A stretch of 64,000 bases of DNA from contig NC_088780.1 in the NCBI RefSeq assembly GCF_958450345.1, forward strand, positions 60,175,533-60,239,532. Reading direction: 5' to 3'. The notes under the pieces were generated by a model, which worked only from the letters and a program-made list of their open reading frames with translations, did not search any database and had not been told where the DNA came from. This DNA is from Calliphora vicina. Its lineage: Eukaryota > Arthropoda > Insecta > Diptera > Calliphoridae. Both the position numbers and the translations under genes were made by a program. Of the stretch, positions 36,780 through 48,034 are shown in pieces (position 1 is the stretch's first letter; every line of letters begins with the position of its first letter).

Positions 36780-37943
36780 TTAGAGTGACAGCCGATTTTT
36801 TAAGATTTCAAAGAGTGCCGGGTGGAATTTTGAGACACTGGCCTAAAAGTTAAGTGCTGAAAATTTTAGCCAAATTGGCCAACGATTTCTGGACGCTCAT
36901 CGAGGTCAAAGTTCAGATATATGCAAAATTTGACTATTTATATGAAATAAATAGGTGAAACTCGTTAACTTTCTGCATTGTTTTCTAGAAATATGTAGAT
37001 TTATTTATATTAATGAATATTACCTCAAATTTTTTTCTGGAAATTGACCCTGCACCCAGCGAAAAAATGAACACATCCGTGTACAATTTGACATCATTCG
37101 GTGTCAATAGTGTATCAACCCCGTATGTGTAAAAATTGTAAACGAACGGTGTCAATTTGACAACGAAAAAATTACACCATTCCGTAGCGGATTTGACACC
37201 ATCCGTTGTCGATTTGACAACGTTCGTGTACGATTTTATAACAGACCGTTGACAATTTATCACCGTTTGTGTACGATTTGACACCAGACCGTTGTCAATT
37301 TAACACCAAAAATTATCGACTTGATACCGTTTGTGTACGATTTCGCACCTGACAATTTTTTCCTTTCTATTTTTTTGGTAATTAATATAAATAACAATTT
37401 CTTTATTTTTTAAATTTTTTTAATACAATACATATAAAACATAAATATAAAATAAATATAAAAACCATAAATTTCCATTTGGATTTGGTGGTCTTCTCTG
37501 CCTGGATCTCCACTGATTTCACTGCCTGGATCTTCATCTGCATCAACACAAATTCGCAATCAAACACAATTACACTTTCTTTTATATTTTAGTTCTTAAA
37601 CCATTTATTTGCATCACTATTACCCTTTATTTTTTATTAAAATATTTTAAATTTTTTAATGTAAATAAAATTAAAAAGCAACTTACGTTGAAATGCGTCG
37701 CGAATAATTTAACAACATTGCGTTGTCGATTCGTAACCGTTTGTTTACAAATTGTAAACGTACGGTGTCGAAAAAAAGTGACACCGTATGGTATCAAAAT
37801 GACACCAACCGTTGTCGATTTTGCAACGTCGTTTTTCCCTCAGTGTGTATCTCCTTTGAAATCGTTGTCCGATTTGGCTCAAACACGGCACTCTTCAAGA
37901 TTTTAACAAAAAATTTGATCCATACAACTGATTGTCACTCTAA
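36780..37943. mobile_element. Giant-palindrome family, copy B (deleted, with nested insert)
   Basis: Starts TTAGAGTGACAGCCGATTTT and ends ATTGTCACTCTAA, again inside TATACA flanks. Only the outer arms remain: 36780-37052 matches the left of copy A, and 37846-37943 returns to the outer arm. It is split by the element at 37053-37845 exactly within CCCTGTATCTCC, a phrase that is intact in copy A. Confidence 0.85.
37053..37845. mobile_element. 793 bp element, CAC..AG.GAAAAA ends, copy 2, nested
   Basis: Same ends and internal array as 35223-36027, with a few indels. Flanked by TG (37051-37052, 37846-37847). Removing the element and one TG restores CCCTGTATCTCC as found in copy A of the palindrome family near 13530, which proves a 2 bp duplication. 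The frames on both strands are array read-through. Confidence 0.9.
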
Positions 37944-39035
37944 TATACATACATATATACTTATGTAAAAAAAATACCGTTTTTAACTCATGATTGTTTT
38001 GTTACCAATTTACGTATCAGAAAATGTATCTGTATGTTCTAGTGTCCTTAATTATGCTGACATATTCTTCCTAACATCCACACTATTGATTTATGTTTTA
38101 TGTACAGTGTATAGCAAAATACAAAATTAGATGTAATAAAGTAACATTAACAAAACTCCTAAGAATTCGTCGGTCCATATGAATAACTTAATTTTTAATA
38201 TTTGTATAGATTGTATTATGTGACAGATTCGCGAGGTTGTATGGACATGGATTTATATATTTGATATATTACGGGTCTAACACAAATGGACCTGTTCGGT
38301 TTTGCCTACGATAATACTGGACTCAAAAATTCATAAAATTCATATACAAATTTAAATTGTCCCTGATGTACTTGGAAATTAAACTTATTTAACTGCAGTA
38401 AATCAGTTTGTTGTAAAATGAGTTTGTCATGTGTAATATTTGTTCCTTGCTGTATGTACGAAAGTATCTTACTTATGTAGATGTACACATTAGAGGTATA
38501 ACCCAATTTTAGTTATGCCACAACATTGTGGACAATATTGGAGGAAATTTTATAAAATGACTTTTCATATTTTTCTTTGCATACAAGTGAACTGTAACTT
38601 TAATTACCAATATAAAAACCTAGACTTACATATTTACAGTATGTATATTCATATAAATTTCAGAATTTTTGTATTTTTTTCAAAATTTCAAAGCAAAATT
38701 TTGTACCAGTCCAAAAAGTTTAATATTACAGTAAATTACAATATTTGTTTACATTTTCTTAAAGATACTACTACAGTGATTAATTCAACATAAAAAAATT
38801 GGTTTTAGATAAACCATAAAAAATTCGTAAGCGTTGAAAAATGTCAGATTTATTTCCAAAATATTTTGATTCTGCCCCACTTTGCAGTGGTCAACATGAG
38901 ATCATATTGATTGCAATAACATCTCATGCAATTTAGTTGGTTTAGACTTTGATTAAGAAATGTGGCAGTATCCTAAGGGGTCTGCACAGGGAACATTTTA
39001 TATTGTAAACATGTTATACCCCTAGTATATATATA
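37944..39035. other. No gene seen; fragment of a GCAGAATC element
   Basis: 38845-38895 repeats the CAGATTTATTTCCAAAA..GATTCTGCCCCACT end of the element at 43784-44160, followed as there by GCAGTGGTCAA. The rest is AT-rich. Confidence 0.5.
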
Positions 39036-39083
39036 CACTGCCACATACACATAAGTATATATACTTATGTGTATGTGGCAGTG
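39036..39083. repeat. 48 bp perfect palindrome
   Basis: CACTGCCACATACACATAAG onward mirrors exactly around 39059/39060 and ends at CAGTG. Its right end overlaps the first bases and the target duplication of the hAT-like element that starts at 39079. Confidence 0.95.
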
Positions 39084-39177
39084 TTGTCACCGAAAGACTT
39101 ATAAATTACACATAGGTGACACCAAAATTACACACTTGAGAAAAAATTACACATCCAATTTAAAAAAATCTCAAATT

Positions 39178-39399
39178 CGGGGTTGTCATAGAATCCAATC
39201 ATTGTCGGAATCGGTTTTGAAAACTACAGAAAAAGTACATTGGTCTCGTGAAATTGAAAGTTATTGGTTTTATATTCGATCTAGAGTTAAATTCCTTATA
39301 GATTAAACAAAAAATTACATTGGATTTCATAAGTCAAATGTACCTTTTTTGTCGTTTTCAAAACCGATTCCGACAATGATTGGATTCTATGACAACCCC
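39178..39399. repeat. Inverted repeat inside the hAT-like element
   Basis: CGGGGTTGTCATAGAATCCA at the left is matched by its complement at the right end. The pairing extends inward through AATCATTGTCGGAATCGGTT and on to GAAAAC. The spacer is about 125 bases. Confidence 0.85.
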
Positions 39400-39894
39400 G
39401 ATTATCTAAATCTGGACCATTAGCTTCGAAGTGGTACACAGATGATTTGAAATCAGTCACTTTTTGTGTCAATGGGCAAATAACCACTGTATTTTAGACT
39501 ATTTTCACTTCTGGCAATTTTAATTTGAACCAGAGTCTAAATGATGGATGGCTATATATACATAGATTGCCTTGATTTGTATGAAGACTAAAAATTTTGC
39601 AAATTTGCCCCCTAGAAATAAAGTTCAGAATGTTTTCAAATTATTTCCAAAATATTTCGGTTAAATTTTTCCTTTTTGGTGAGATGGTCGTCTTTAAAGT
39701 TATGATTTTTGGGCGTACTCAATATCTTATTTGTGTACTTGTTATTTTTAATATCTGGCAAAATGTTATAGGAAGTTGCAACACCAAGGACTATGGATTT
39801 AATCAAATTTAATCATTTTACCTGAGATATGATTTCATTACACATTTAAACTCATTATAAATTTTATTTTATTTCACACATTTTCAATTGGAAA

Positions 39895-40390
39895 ATTAAT
39901 TTTGAGGTCAAAATTTAGTATACAGCTAGCATTTTCATCTATGAAGATATATATTGTAATTATAGAAAGAAATATATAAGTTTGATTAAACTTAAAAATA
40001 AATTTAGAGTTTAATCTTTTATTATTTAAAAAAAACTTTGTAAATCGAAATTGATTTCGTGGAAAATTTATAAGAAAAAGATAAAAGTACCTAAAAACTA
40101 CAGTCAAAATTTAGGGACTAACAAAATATAAACTTTTTATTATCGGCTTTTGGTGATATAGAATATAGCGCTGTATAGCTCTATCAACTGTATACTTAAT
40201 TTTGTTTTTAGGTACTTTTCTCTTTTTCTCATAAACTTTCCACGAAATCAATTTTAATATACAAAATTTTTTAAAATAATAAAAGATTAAACTCTAAGTT
40301 TAATCAAACTTATATATTTCTTTCTATAATTAAAATATTTAGCTTTATAGATGAAAATGCTTGCTGTATACAAAATTTTGACTCTGACTG
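39895..40390. repeat. Long inverted repeat inside the hAT-like element
   Basis: Left-arm words TATACAGCTAGCATTTTCATC, AAGTTTGATTAAACTT and TTTCGTGGAAAATTTATAAG reappear complemented in reverse order at 40205-40390. This is probably a separate foldback element nested in the hAT-like one. Confidence 0.7.
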
Positions 40391-40805
40391 TATATCTGCA
40401 AAATCGATGTAAAACTTAAAGGAATAAAATATATTAAAATGTTTCAGCGATTTTACATGCAATTATTAATTATGTAATAAATTCATGGTTCTGTACATAT
40501 ACTTTGTATTTTTATTCCAAATATGTGAAATAATGGCCAATTTAACCTTCTTTTAAAATGTTAATTAAGTAGAATACATATATGAAAATTATCAGAAAAG
40601 ATCTATCAATGATACTCGATGTTGAAATACTTAAGAATCCATATGCCAAAATAAATATACGAGACATTCAAAGACAATACTTGAGTTGGATATAATTTGG
40701 AATTTCAAATTACACATATATTACACATGTTTTCAATTAAGCATACAAGTTAAAATTACACTCGATATGTGTAATTGCACATGATGTGGCAACACTGGTA
40801 TGTAG

Positions 40806-41797
40806 ACAATATTACATTTTTGATTTAAAACTGTCATACTTAGCATGTTTATGTCTTTTTACTGTTGTTTTCTCCTGAGCCCTGCAATTCTCCCGCTAAC
40901 TCTCTGTTCATAGTTTGTGTAGTTTAATCTGATAAAAAATAAACTTTACACAAAATGTGTCATTTTGTGCAACGCATGATGCTGTTTGCTTGTCATGTTG
41001 TCTAGTTATTTCATTTTACTACCCGTTTATAATAAAATGCTTACGTATGGAGAAAACAATCAAATGATAACTTCATACGAGCACAATGAACATATTCTAT
41101 GAACGTGTAAATCAGTGATGTTCAAAAATAAAAATGAAGATGTATTGGTGAGAGAGCTACCCAGCAAACATAATGTCAAACACTTAAAACAAGAACAAAA
41201 TAAAGAATGTTTAGATTTAGAATTTTTTGCCAGATATAACCAATTTATTAAATTAATGTAATTTAAATTTGAAGGAAATAAAAGAATATACATTATACGG
41301 CCGAAATTCTCTCAAATTTTTTAATTATTTCTGACTTTGTTGTTTTGTGTTCAATTGTAATTGAAACGCGTGTGTTTGCTATGCTTCGTCCAAAGACCAA
41401 CCAACAACAATGCTTAATGAATTTCTGAAAAAATGAGACATTTGTTATGCTCTTTTAAAGAGAATAAGAATATGTGTGTTGTTACTCAGCGCGAAAGCAC
41501 AATGAAATGAACATCATTGGTGTAAATATGTACTAACTATACATACTTAAGTTCATACATACTTGCGAAACCGTGTAGACATGTAACATTTTACTAAATG
41601 TGACCACTAGACTGTTCCAAAAAATCTGCCGAATTATAATCATAACTCATTGTAATATTCCCTTCGATATGCATCATCATTTGACAGTTTTTTTTAAAAA
41701 AAATCTACATTTTTCTAACTCAAAAGTAAAGTCAAAGGTAACAAGTAAGAGTGTTATTTTCCCCACCACCAATATAACAACGGACATTGCACAGTGC
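40806..41797. other. No gene seen
   Basis: AT-rich to moderately AT-rich sequence. An ACAAGTAAGAGTG word at 41739 recalls a DINE-like 5' end but is not followed by family text. Confidence 0.5.
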
Positions 41798-41939
41798 CAC
41801 AGTGTGAGGTTTTAACAATTTAGCTTATCAAAATACATAAAAATAAATAAAAAAAGCAAGGAAAAGTAGTCGCATTATTTACATTTGATGACCTTATCTG
41901 TCTTCTTACAGAATCAACCAAAAAAATCTGCCCCAAATT

Positions 41940-42480
41940 GCCTCTCCACAATTATCTATCCGGAGTCGTAATTCAGCTCTGGGTGGAGAAAGAGCTCGCG
42001 CGTCATTGCATTATCGCTTAAGGGTAATCATGCCGTCCCTTTATCGCTACCTTCGAGAGTTTTGCGGCTCGCTCTCGCATTGGTTAATGTTGCATTGTCC
42101 ACATGCATTAATTTTGGTTACAATTAAATAAATTAATATAAAATATACATATATTTTGTCGTGGTGGAGTACCAATCAAAACTCATATTGAATTACTGGT
42201 GGAGTACCAAACAAAACTCAAATTGGATATTGGTGGAGACCATAGAACTCAGGAGTGGAGTTCAGTAATGCCGGCTTCCTATACGAAAGTATAGGTCGAT
42301 TGGTTATTCCTGGAGGAAGCTTTTGTTTGCGTGGTGTTATATCCTTAGTGATCAGCCAAATAATTCTCCCATCCCTTGCGATTGCCGGGGGTACGGAGTA
42401 ATCCAAATTATTAAAAATAAAAAAAAAATTGGCTATCCAAAAACTGATCATGTGTTCAAGTATTTCGTGCAAACAAATTT
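41940..42480. other. Less AT-rich block with repeated GTGGTGGAGTACCAA
   Basis: Contains GGTGGAGTACCAA twice (about 42163 and 42202) and a third GGTGGAGACCAT. The composition change and these repeats suggest a retroelement leader or LTR remnant, but no LTR pair, primer site or frame is recognised. The 84-codon - strand frame at 42218-42472 has no domain I know. Confidence 0.3.
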
Positions 42481-42882
42481 TTGACTACAGGTCGCAATTT
42501 TAAAAAATTAGGCACAAACTTTTATATTGCCCCAAGAACTAAGCCTATTGAATTTCGATAGAATCGTTCTATTATTTCTCCTAGCCCCCATACAACTGCC
42601 CTATCTGAAAATAGTTAAGCTCTCATAAATGTCTTAATTATAAACATATCCGAACCAAATTCAGCACACATACGTTTTATATACATATAAGCAAATGATC
42701 CAAACACCAAATTTTGTGACGATCGGTCTGCAAATAGTCATAGCTCCCATATAAGCACCATTCTCGAAAATAAGAAAATAAGATTTAATACAAATAAGTT
42801 TCATATCAAAAGAAAACTGTTTATAATCACTAGGTGTACGGTATCATATGTCGGGCTTGCCCGACTATACTTTCTTACTTGA
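42480..42882 (-). mobile_element. DINE-1/Helentron-like repeat, minus orientation
   Basis: On the - strand it begins CAAGTAAGAAAGTATAGTCG, then the GGGCAAGCCCGAC hairpin arm, and continues with family phrases (TATGGGAGCTATGAC, CCGATCGTCACAAAATTTGG). The GGGTATAAAA 3' end is missing. Confidence 0.65.
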
Positions 42883-43089
42883 TTTTTAATGATTATAATG
42901 CAATATAAAATTTTATCTTATATGGGAAGTGGGCATGGTAGTTCTCAAATTCGCCCATTTTTCTACAGAAGTTGTGAAGTTAGTCATATATTACATGTGC
43001 CAAATTTCGTGACTGTACCTTTATTTATTACCGAGTTATGAATTTTGATAAGCTAGAATGTCAAAACCTCACACTGCACGGTGCACAAA

Positions 43090-43783
43090 GTATCTTAGAT
43101 TAACATGAGCTCCTGACGCTTAGGCTTTATCTCATGGTGGTCTAAACACCGGATCGCCAAAGAACGCTCAATTTGCAAATTCTCATACAAAGATTGCACG
43201 GATCATTGCATAAACCCCTTGCTCGAGAGCTCGGGCTATCTAATCCCTGCCATCCATAGCTAGCTAATCAACTAACAAGCCCTGGACAATTATCAGAACA
43301 GCAACCTCCGGCCTGGTAATCCAGTCCAATGTATGATCTCTGACTTCAAAAGCTCCCGACCGATAAAAGTCATAGTGTGCCACAATAATGCACACTTCAG
43401 ACCTCGATCAGGAACCAAGCCCAACGATCAGTACATCACGGATGCTACTATCCCAACACATTTCCTGAGCACAAACGCTAGTTGTTATCTGCTATTTTCA
43501 ATGGCTCTGTTGTACTCAGCAACAGCACTCAGAAGATTCATTTGGTGCACCGAAGTTCGTCACTAGCCCGAACATCAGTACTTTAACCAACGATCTTCTT
43601 CCCGCGATTTTGGGTTTAAACCACAGCCAGCTCGACATCACCCTAAGTGACCAACACCAAAGGTCCTACAGGACCGAAATCCTGGGGCATAGGACCCCCG
43701 AGCTACTAGATAAGACTCTAGTCAGCTGCGAATTTAAAAGAATTAAATTCTCACCAGGAATGAGACCCGTGCGTCTCGGAGCC
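43090..43783. other. GC-richer island, origin unknown
   Basis: About 700 bases with near-even base use, unlike anything nearby. Two + strand frames (43333-43566 and 43610-43858, the second running into the next element) show no domain I recognise. It could be exonic or retroelement-derived sequence. Confidence 0.35.
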
Positions 43784-44160
43784 GGTGGGCAGAATCGAAA
43801 TTTTTTGGAAATAAATCTGGCATTTCTAAACGGCTGGTCTGATCGGGATAAAATTTGACGTGACCGTAGCCAAGGAGTTAGGAGGGCAGCGTTATGAGGG
43901 CTTAAAGTAGGGTACCTTCGACATTAAAAATGTTTAAACACGTGCCATTTTTTTGTTTCCCATCTTATTTCAAAGATTTTTATATTTTTGGAAAGCGCTC
44001 GGCTATTTATCTCTTCTAATTTTCGAGTTATAGGCATTTTAAAATTCAATATCTCTTATGGATCCACGATTTTTAATTTAAATATTAAATATTTATCCCG
44101 ATCGAACCAGCCGTTTAGAAATGCCAGATTTATTTTCAAAAAATTTCGATTCTGCCCCAC
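43784..44160. mobile_element. 377 bp palindromic MITE with GGGCAGAATCG ends
   Basis: The left arm (GGTGGGCAGAATCGAAATTT, on through CTGGCATTTCTAAACGGCTG and ATCGGGATAAA) is mirrored at the right (TTTATCCCGATCGAACCAGC to CGATTCTGCCCCAC). Arms are about 75 bases. A partial copy is near 38845. Confidence 0.75.
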
Positions 44161-45755
44161 TGTGCAGTGGTCAATACCGACCAAAAATCCATAACTTCTT
44201 TATTTCTTCATAAAAATGTTTGAAATTTGGTATTTGTATTAAAATAAACATAACCGATCGATCGATAAATGTTTCGATGTTCAAATACGGGGTTTGACCA
44301 AAAAAGCATGGACGTTCTAAAAGTATCAAACAAATTGCATGTAAGAGCTGAAATTTAGTCCAAAAATAAAAGTGCTTTGCCTTTTAAGAATTTTGTACTC
44401 AAACCGAATTTTTTTTTTTTAAATTGGCCAAGTTTGGATAGAACTGGGGGGTTATATGTCCGCTTAAGTGAGCCAAATTTTTCTTTACACGCTTTTGCAC
44501 TAAGTTATCTTTCTGGATCATATAAAAATTCTATATAGTCCCGAAGAAATTTTTTTTCTACAAAGGAAAAAAATATATGGGCATTTTTGGAAAAAAACGT
44601 AAAAAATACGGCCCTTTTTACAAGTTCCAACTTTGGATGCGTATAGCTTTTTATAGTGAACAGATAACTGTTAGCAAGTTGTTTTTATTTTATTTATAAT
44701 TTTATAGCCAATATATAGGATATATTAAAAATAAATTTCGACCCACCGTAGCACAGTGCTTTGTTCAATGGACAAAAATCAGAAACAATATCATGTCTTT
44801 GATATTTATGAAATTTATATTTTTCAATAGACAACTAAATAACATATTCGTGTTAAAAATACTTTTTTATAAATATCTCTTTTTGTCGCCACTGGAGGTT
44901 GCTAAAGTTAGTACATTTTCAACATAAATTTTATGGAGAAAAATATATTGTTTTATGGTTAACTAAAATAATTGTTAAAAGTTCGTTTTAAAAGATATAA
45001 ACTCGCGATTGGCAGCAAATGAAAAATATGAATGTGGAATTATGGAAAATTACTGTTTTTCTCGAAAAAGGATTAACAGTTTAATCTGCGCAATTTTTAA
45101 TAATTAACATTTTTTTTATTGTAATCCCGAAATTCTAAAACTTTGTTGGAATATTAGTAAAATATATGTTAATCTATTTTGATTATGTTTTCCTATAGAA
45201 TAGCCTTAAGTATTATCTATAAGAAAATGTAATCATTGGTTGTCCTTTTGTATGAAAACTATTAAAATTTAGTTTTTGTTTAAATGTATAAATTACCATT
45301 TCGTAAATTTTCAATTTGATGGTGTGCGGAAATAGCTCCAGATTTCTGGTTTTTCATAAAATTATACCATTTTTTCTTTTAAACAACTAAGAAATATTGC
45401 GTTATTTAACAAAAGTAGTTTAATGGCATAAAGTGTATTAATAGGTCTTTATTTGGTTCTTGATGTTGTATGTTTTTTTGCTGAAATAAAAAAAAACTGC
45501 CAACGCACAGTGGCTCATTTTCGTTTTTCATCGGCCAAAACTCTGTAACTTTTGAACCGATAGATTTATTTTAGAAATTTTTTTTTTGGTAGACAGATAA
45601 CTTCTTGAATTTTAATTTCATTAAAATCGGTTCAGCAGTTGTTGCGCAATTTAAGGTTAAAGTTGAACTTTTAATTTTTTATAGTATTTAGTATGAAAAT
45701 GCAAATTTTTTGTTTTTTGAATCAGCTATACTTATTAAAAAATTATCAGCAGATA

Positions 45756-46090
45756 AAAACAAGTAAGGAAGTATGTTCGGCCAAGCTCGACTATATAATA
45801 TCCTACACTATAATTTATTTTCGTGAATGATTTTCGGAAGCGGGTCTTATATGGGAGCTATGACTAATAATGGACCGATCATCATAAAATTAGGTGACAT
45901 TAATTCAGTTTATATAAAACTTATTTGGAGCAAAATTTGTGTAGATACATATATAAATTAACCATTTACGACCGATAAAGTATAACTTCGGGAGTCTTCG
46001 GGACGAAGTCTCGGGCCGAAAAAAATGTATGTACCAAATTTTATCGCAATATCTTCAAAATTGCGACTTGTACTTTGCGCCAGTCATATG
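45756..46090 (+). mobile_element. DINE-1/Helentron-like repeat, 5' portion
   Basis: AAAACAAGTAAGGAAGTATG, TTCGGCCAAGCTCGA hairpin, ATATCCTACACT, then GTGAATGATTTTCGGAAGCG and TATGGGAGCTATGACTAATA. It lies inside the Transib-like insertion and lacks the 3' end. Confidence 0.65.
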
Positions 46091-46529
46091 AACAAATAAA
46101 ATAAAAATAGAACAAAAATTTGGGAGTAATTTCATTCAAATGAAAAAACTTTTCAACAAACAGGTCAAAACATGTCAACAAGTATATATAGGCTTAAAGA
46201 GGACACTTTGGACTTTCTCCTGGTTATAAAATTTGTTTAACCCCTTTTGACCCTAAGCACTTTTACTCCACTGAAATTCAAATTTGGCTAAAATATAGTA
46301 CCTGAGGTATAAACAGTACAATGACAAATCATATCAGCTTTTGTCCGATGAAATTGAGATATGAGCCAACGTGCAACGTTTGATTTAATTTTGAAAAAAA
46401 ACATGTTAATCAATTTTAATTTTTCTTTAATTTTATCTAATGCCTATCTCTTATTTATTATAAGATTTTTGATATTCGGTCTGTGGGCGGAGGGGTGTGT
46501 AAAAATTTTTTACATTATACCGCTAATGC

Positions 46530-46846
46530 CCTATATTTCATAAAAATGGATGTGTGTATATATGTTCCGTATGGACTCAAAAATGGCTGGACCTATTTTG
46601 ATGATATTTTCACGGTGTCTTCAGAAAAGCCTTTTAGGTAACAGTGTAAAGTCAGATTTTAATTTTCTGTCTGTAATAAACAATTTGGTTTGCTTATAGG
46701 GTAATGAAAGGAAATGCCACTATATGTATTAACATTGAAGGTTGATTCACCGACTTTGTCCGATACTGTATATTAAAATCGAGATCGATATGCAATATAA
46801 AACAGATGTTTTCTAACGGCCAGCAACGCGGACCGGGTTCAGCTAG
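46530..46846 (+). mobile_element. Helitron-like 3' end
   Basis: Ends GACCGGGTTCAGCTAG followed by T, the CTAG|T arrangement of Helitron 3' termini. It is preceded by ATATGTTCCGTATGGACTCA and GGCTGGACCTATTTTGATGA, text common next to such ends in insects. The 5' boundary is not defined and no Rep/helicase frame is present. Confidence 0.5.
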
Positions 46847-47904
46847 TTGAATATAACCTACATATCCCTAGGTTGAACATTTGCTGATATTAGGAACACT
46901 TAAAGTATAATCCAACATCCAGTTTCTAATATTACAGCTGAGCCATAAGTCTATGAACATTTGAAAATGTCCGCCCGTCCATCCGTCCTTCCGAATTTAG
47001 AAAATATATACAATATTTCAGTATTTTTTTAAAAAAAGGATATATGGCAGTTATGTAAATCCTTGCTAGAATTGAAATGTTAATAACTAAATTAATGGTT
47101 GGTTCCAAAATAAAAAAACATTTTTATGAATTTTTTTAAAAAAAAATTAGATGTTATACATGATATTGAGGTCTTGATATCTTGGAATTATGAATATCCT
47201 TCTGATAAAATTTTCATAATTTTGCATCTAATATTATAAGAGAACAATAATTTCTGAAAATTAATAATTTTTTTCAGGTTTATAGGTCTTTTAATTAAAA
47301 GGATGTATGGCAGCCACCCGAATCCATGCTGCGATTGTAATACAAATTTTCACAAACAACAATATCTTTATTAAAATGATTGTAACCAAATTTTAAAATG
47401 TTAGGAGTAAAACTGTGAATTTTATTCTCACAGCACGGATTTTTTTAAGAATTATATTTTTTCTTAATCTTACCAAAAGGTAATATTCTACTAATTTTTA
47501 TTCGTCTGCAATAACTCCTTCTATTTTTGTCCATTGCCTGTATGAAAACAAAGCACTGTGCGTAGACCCACCATATCTAAAAAACCATAAAAAGATCGAG
47601 CAAAATTAAAAAAAAAAAATTAATAAACCTACACTTGTAAGCGTATTTTGTGTAGATCTTCTTAATGACTATTTATATTTAAAATTTCAGTTCAATCGGA
47701 TCATAAATGCATTTTTGGCGATTATTTTAAACAATTGAGACCCGAGGTGACAAAATTTGAGGGGCTACGTAATGGCCCCCATTAGCGCTAGGAAGCTGAA
47801 GAAACTTACATCAACTCGAAAACACCTCAGCTCAAACCATGTGAAATTTCGTAACAATATCTCAAATAGTTCCCAAGAAACAAACAAGTTTCTAAACCAC
47901 TGTG

Positions 47905-48034
47905 CGTTGGGTTTAAATGTGTGATGCCACTTTGATACATTTTAACACCGTGACGTATCTGTTCATCATCTGTGATAAAGATTGTCGATGACGAACTTGG
48001 CAGGGTAGAAAATGCATTCCAATTTGCCAATTGT
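47905..48034 (-). pseudogene. Exon-like coding fragment cut by a transposon insertion
   Basis: On the - strand an AAAATTTTAG acceptor (ending 48035) is followed by an open frame with ordinary protein composition (QLANWNAFSTLPSSSST, FITDDEQIRHGVKMYQ). The frame runs into the CAGTGG element at 47904. I recognise no family and see no continuation on the far side of the insertion. Chance cannot be excluded. Confidence 0.25.

Larger units (their letters stand above)
39079..40797. mobile_element. 1.7 kb hAT-like element with 8 bp target duplication
   Basis: Starts CAGTGTTGTCACC and ends GTGGCAACACTG. The flanks GTATGTGG (39071-39078) and GTATGTAG (40798-40805) match at 7 of 8 bases. TTACACAT words cluster near both ends. 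No transposase frame is left. The interior holds two foldbacks: 39178-39399, arms about 47 bases with almost no mismatch, and about 39895-40390, arms near 190 bases. A related fragment is at about 56175-56550. Confidence 0.8.
41798..43078. mobile_element. Composite element bounded by CAGTGTGAGGTTTT inverted repeats
   Basis: The left end CACAGTGTGAGGTTTTAACA..TTAGCTTATCAAAAT is complemented at the right end (ATTTTGATAAGCTAGAATGT to CCTCACACTG). The pairing is about 45 bases. It encloses a less AT-rich block at 41940-42480 and a minus-strand AACAAGTAAG-type repeat at about 42480-42882. No clear TSD. Confidence 0.55.
44752..47560. mobile_element. 2.8 kb Transib-like insertion with 5 bp CGTAG duplication
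   Basis: Left end CACAGTGCTTTGTT then CAATGGACAAAAAT; right end, complemented, CACAGTGCTTTGTT, nine extra bases, then CAATGGACAAAAAT. CGTAG lies at 44747-44751 and 47561-47565. Removing the insert and one CGTAG gives ACCGTAGACCCACCATATC, matching the uninterrupted paralogue (complement of 23640-23670: ATCCGTAGGCCCGCCATATC). Transib elements are known for 5 bp GC-biased duplications and a CACWRTG heptamer like the RAG recombination signal. No transposase frame survives, and the interior carries later insertions. Confidence 0.75.
44165..47902. mobile_element. CAGTGG-ended repeat element, copy 3, split by a 2.8 kb insertion
   Basis: Starts CAGTGGTCAATACCG and ends TTTCTAAACCACTG. The parts at about 44440-44746 and 47566-47902 are collinear with the complement of 23376-24171 or with its right end (AACTTTGGATGCGTATAG, GACCCGAGGTGACAAAATTT, CCCCCATTAGCGCTAGGAAG). 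The interruption at 44752-47560 has a clean target duplication. Confidence 0.65.

Noticed and set aside
35188..37968. Paired frames at 35188-35418 and 36985-37284 (-), 35759-36040 and 37688-37906 (+)
   Set aside because: Similar because they are the same GACACC/GACAAC arrays in two copies of one element; not protein homology.
44752..47560. CACAGTG heptamers as immune-receptor recombination signals
   Set aside because: Flies lack V(D)J recombination; the TIR and 5 bp duplication explain the motif as transposon ends.
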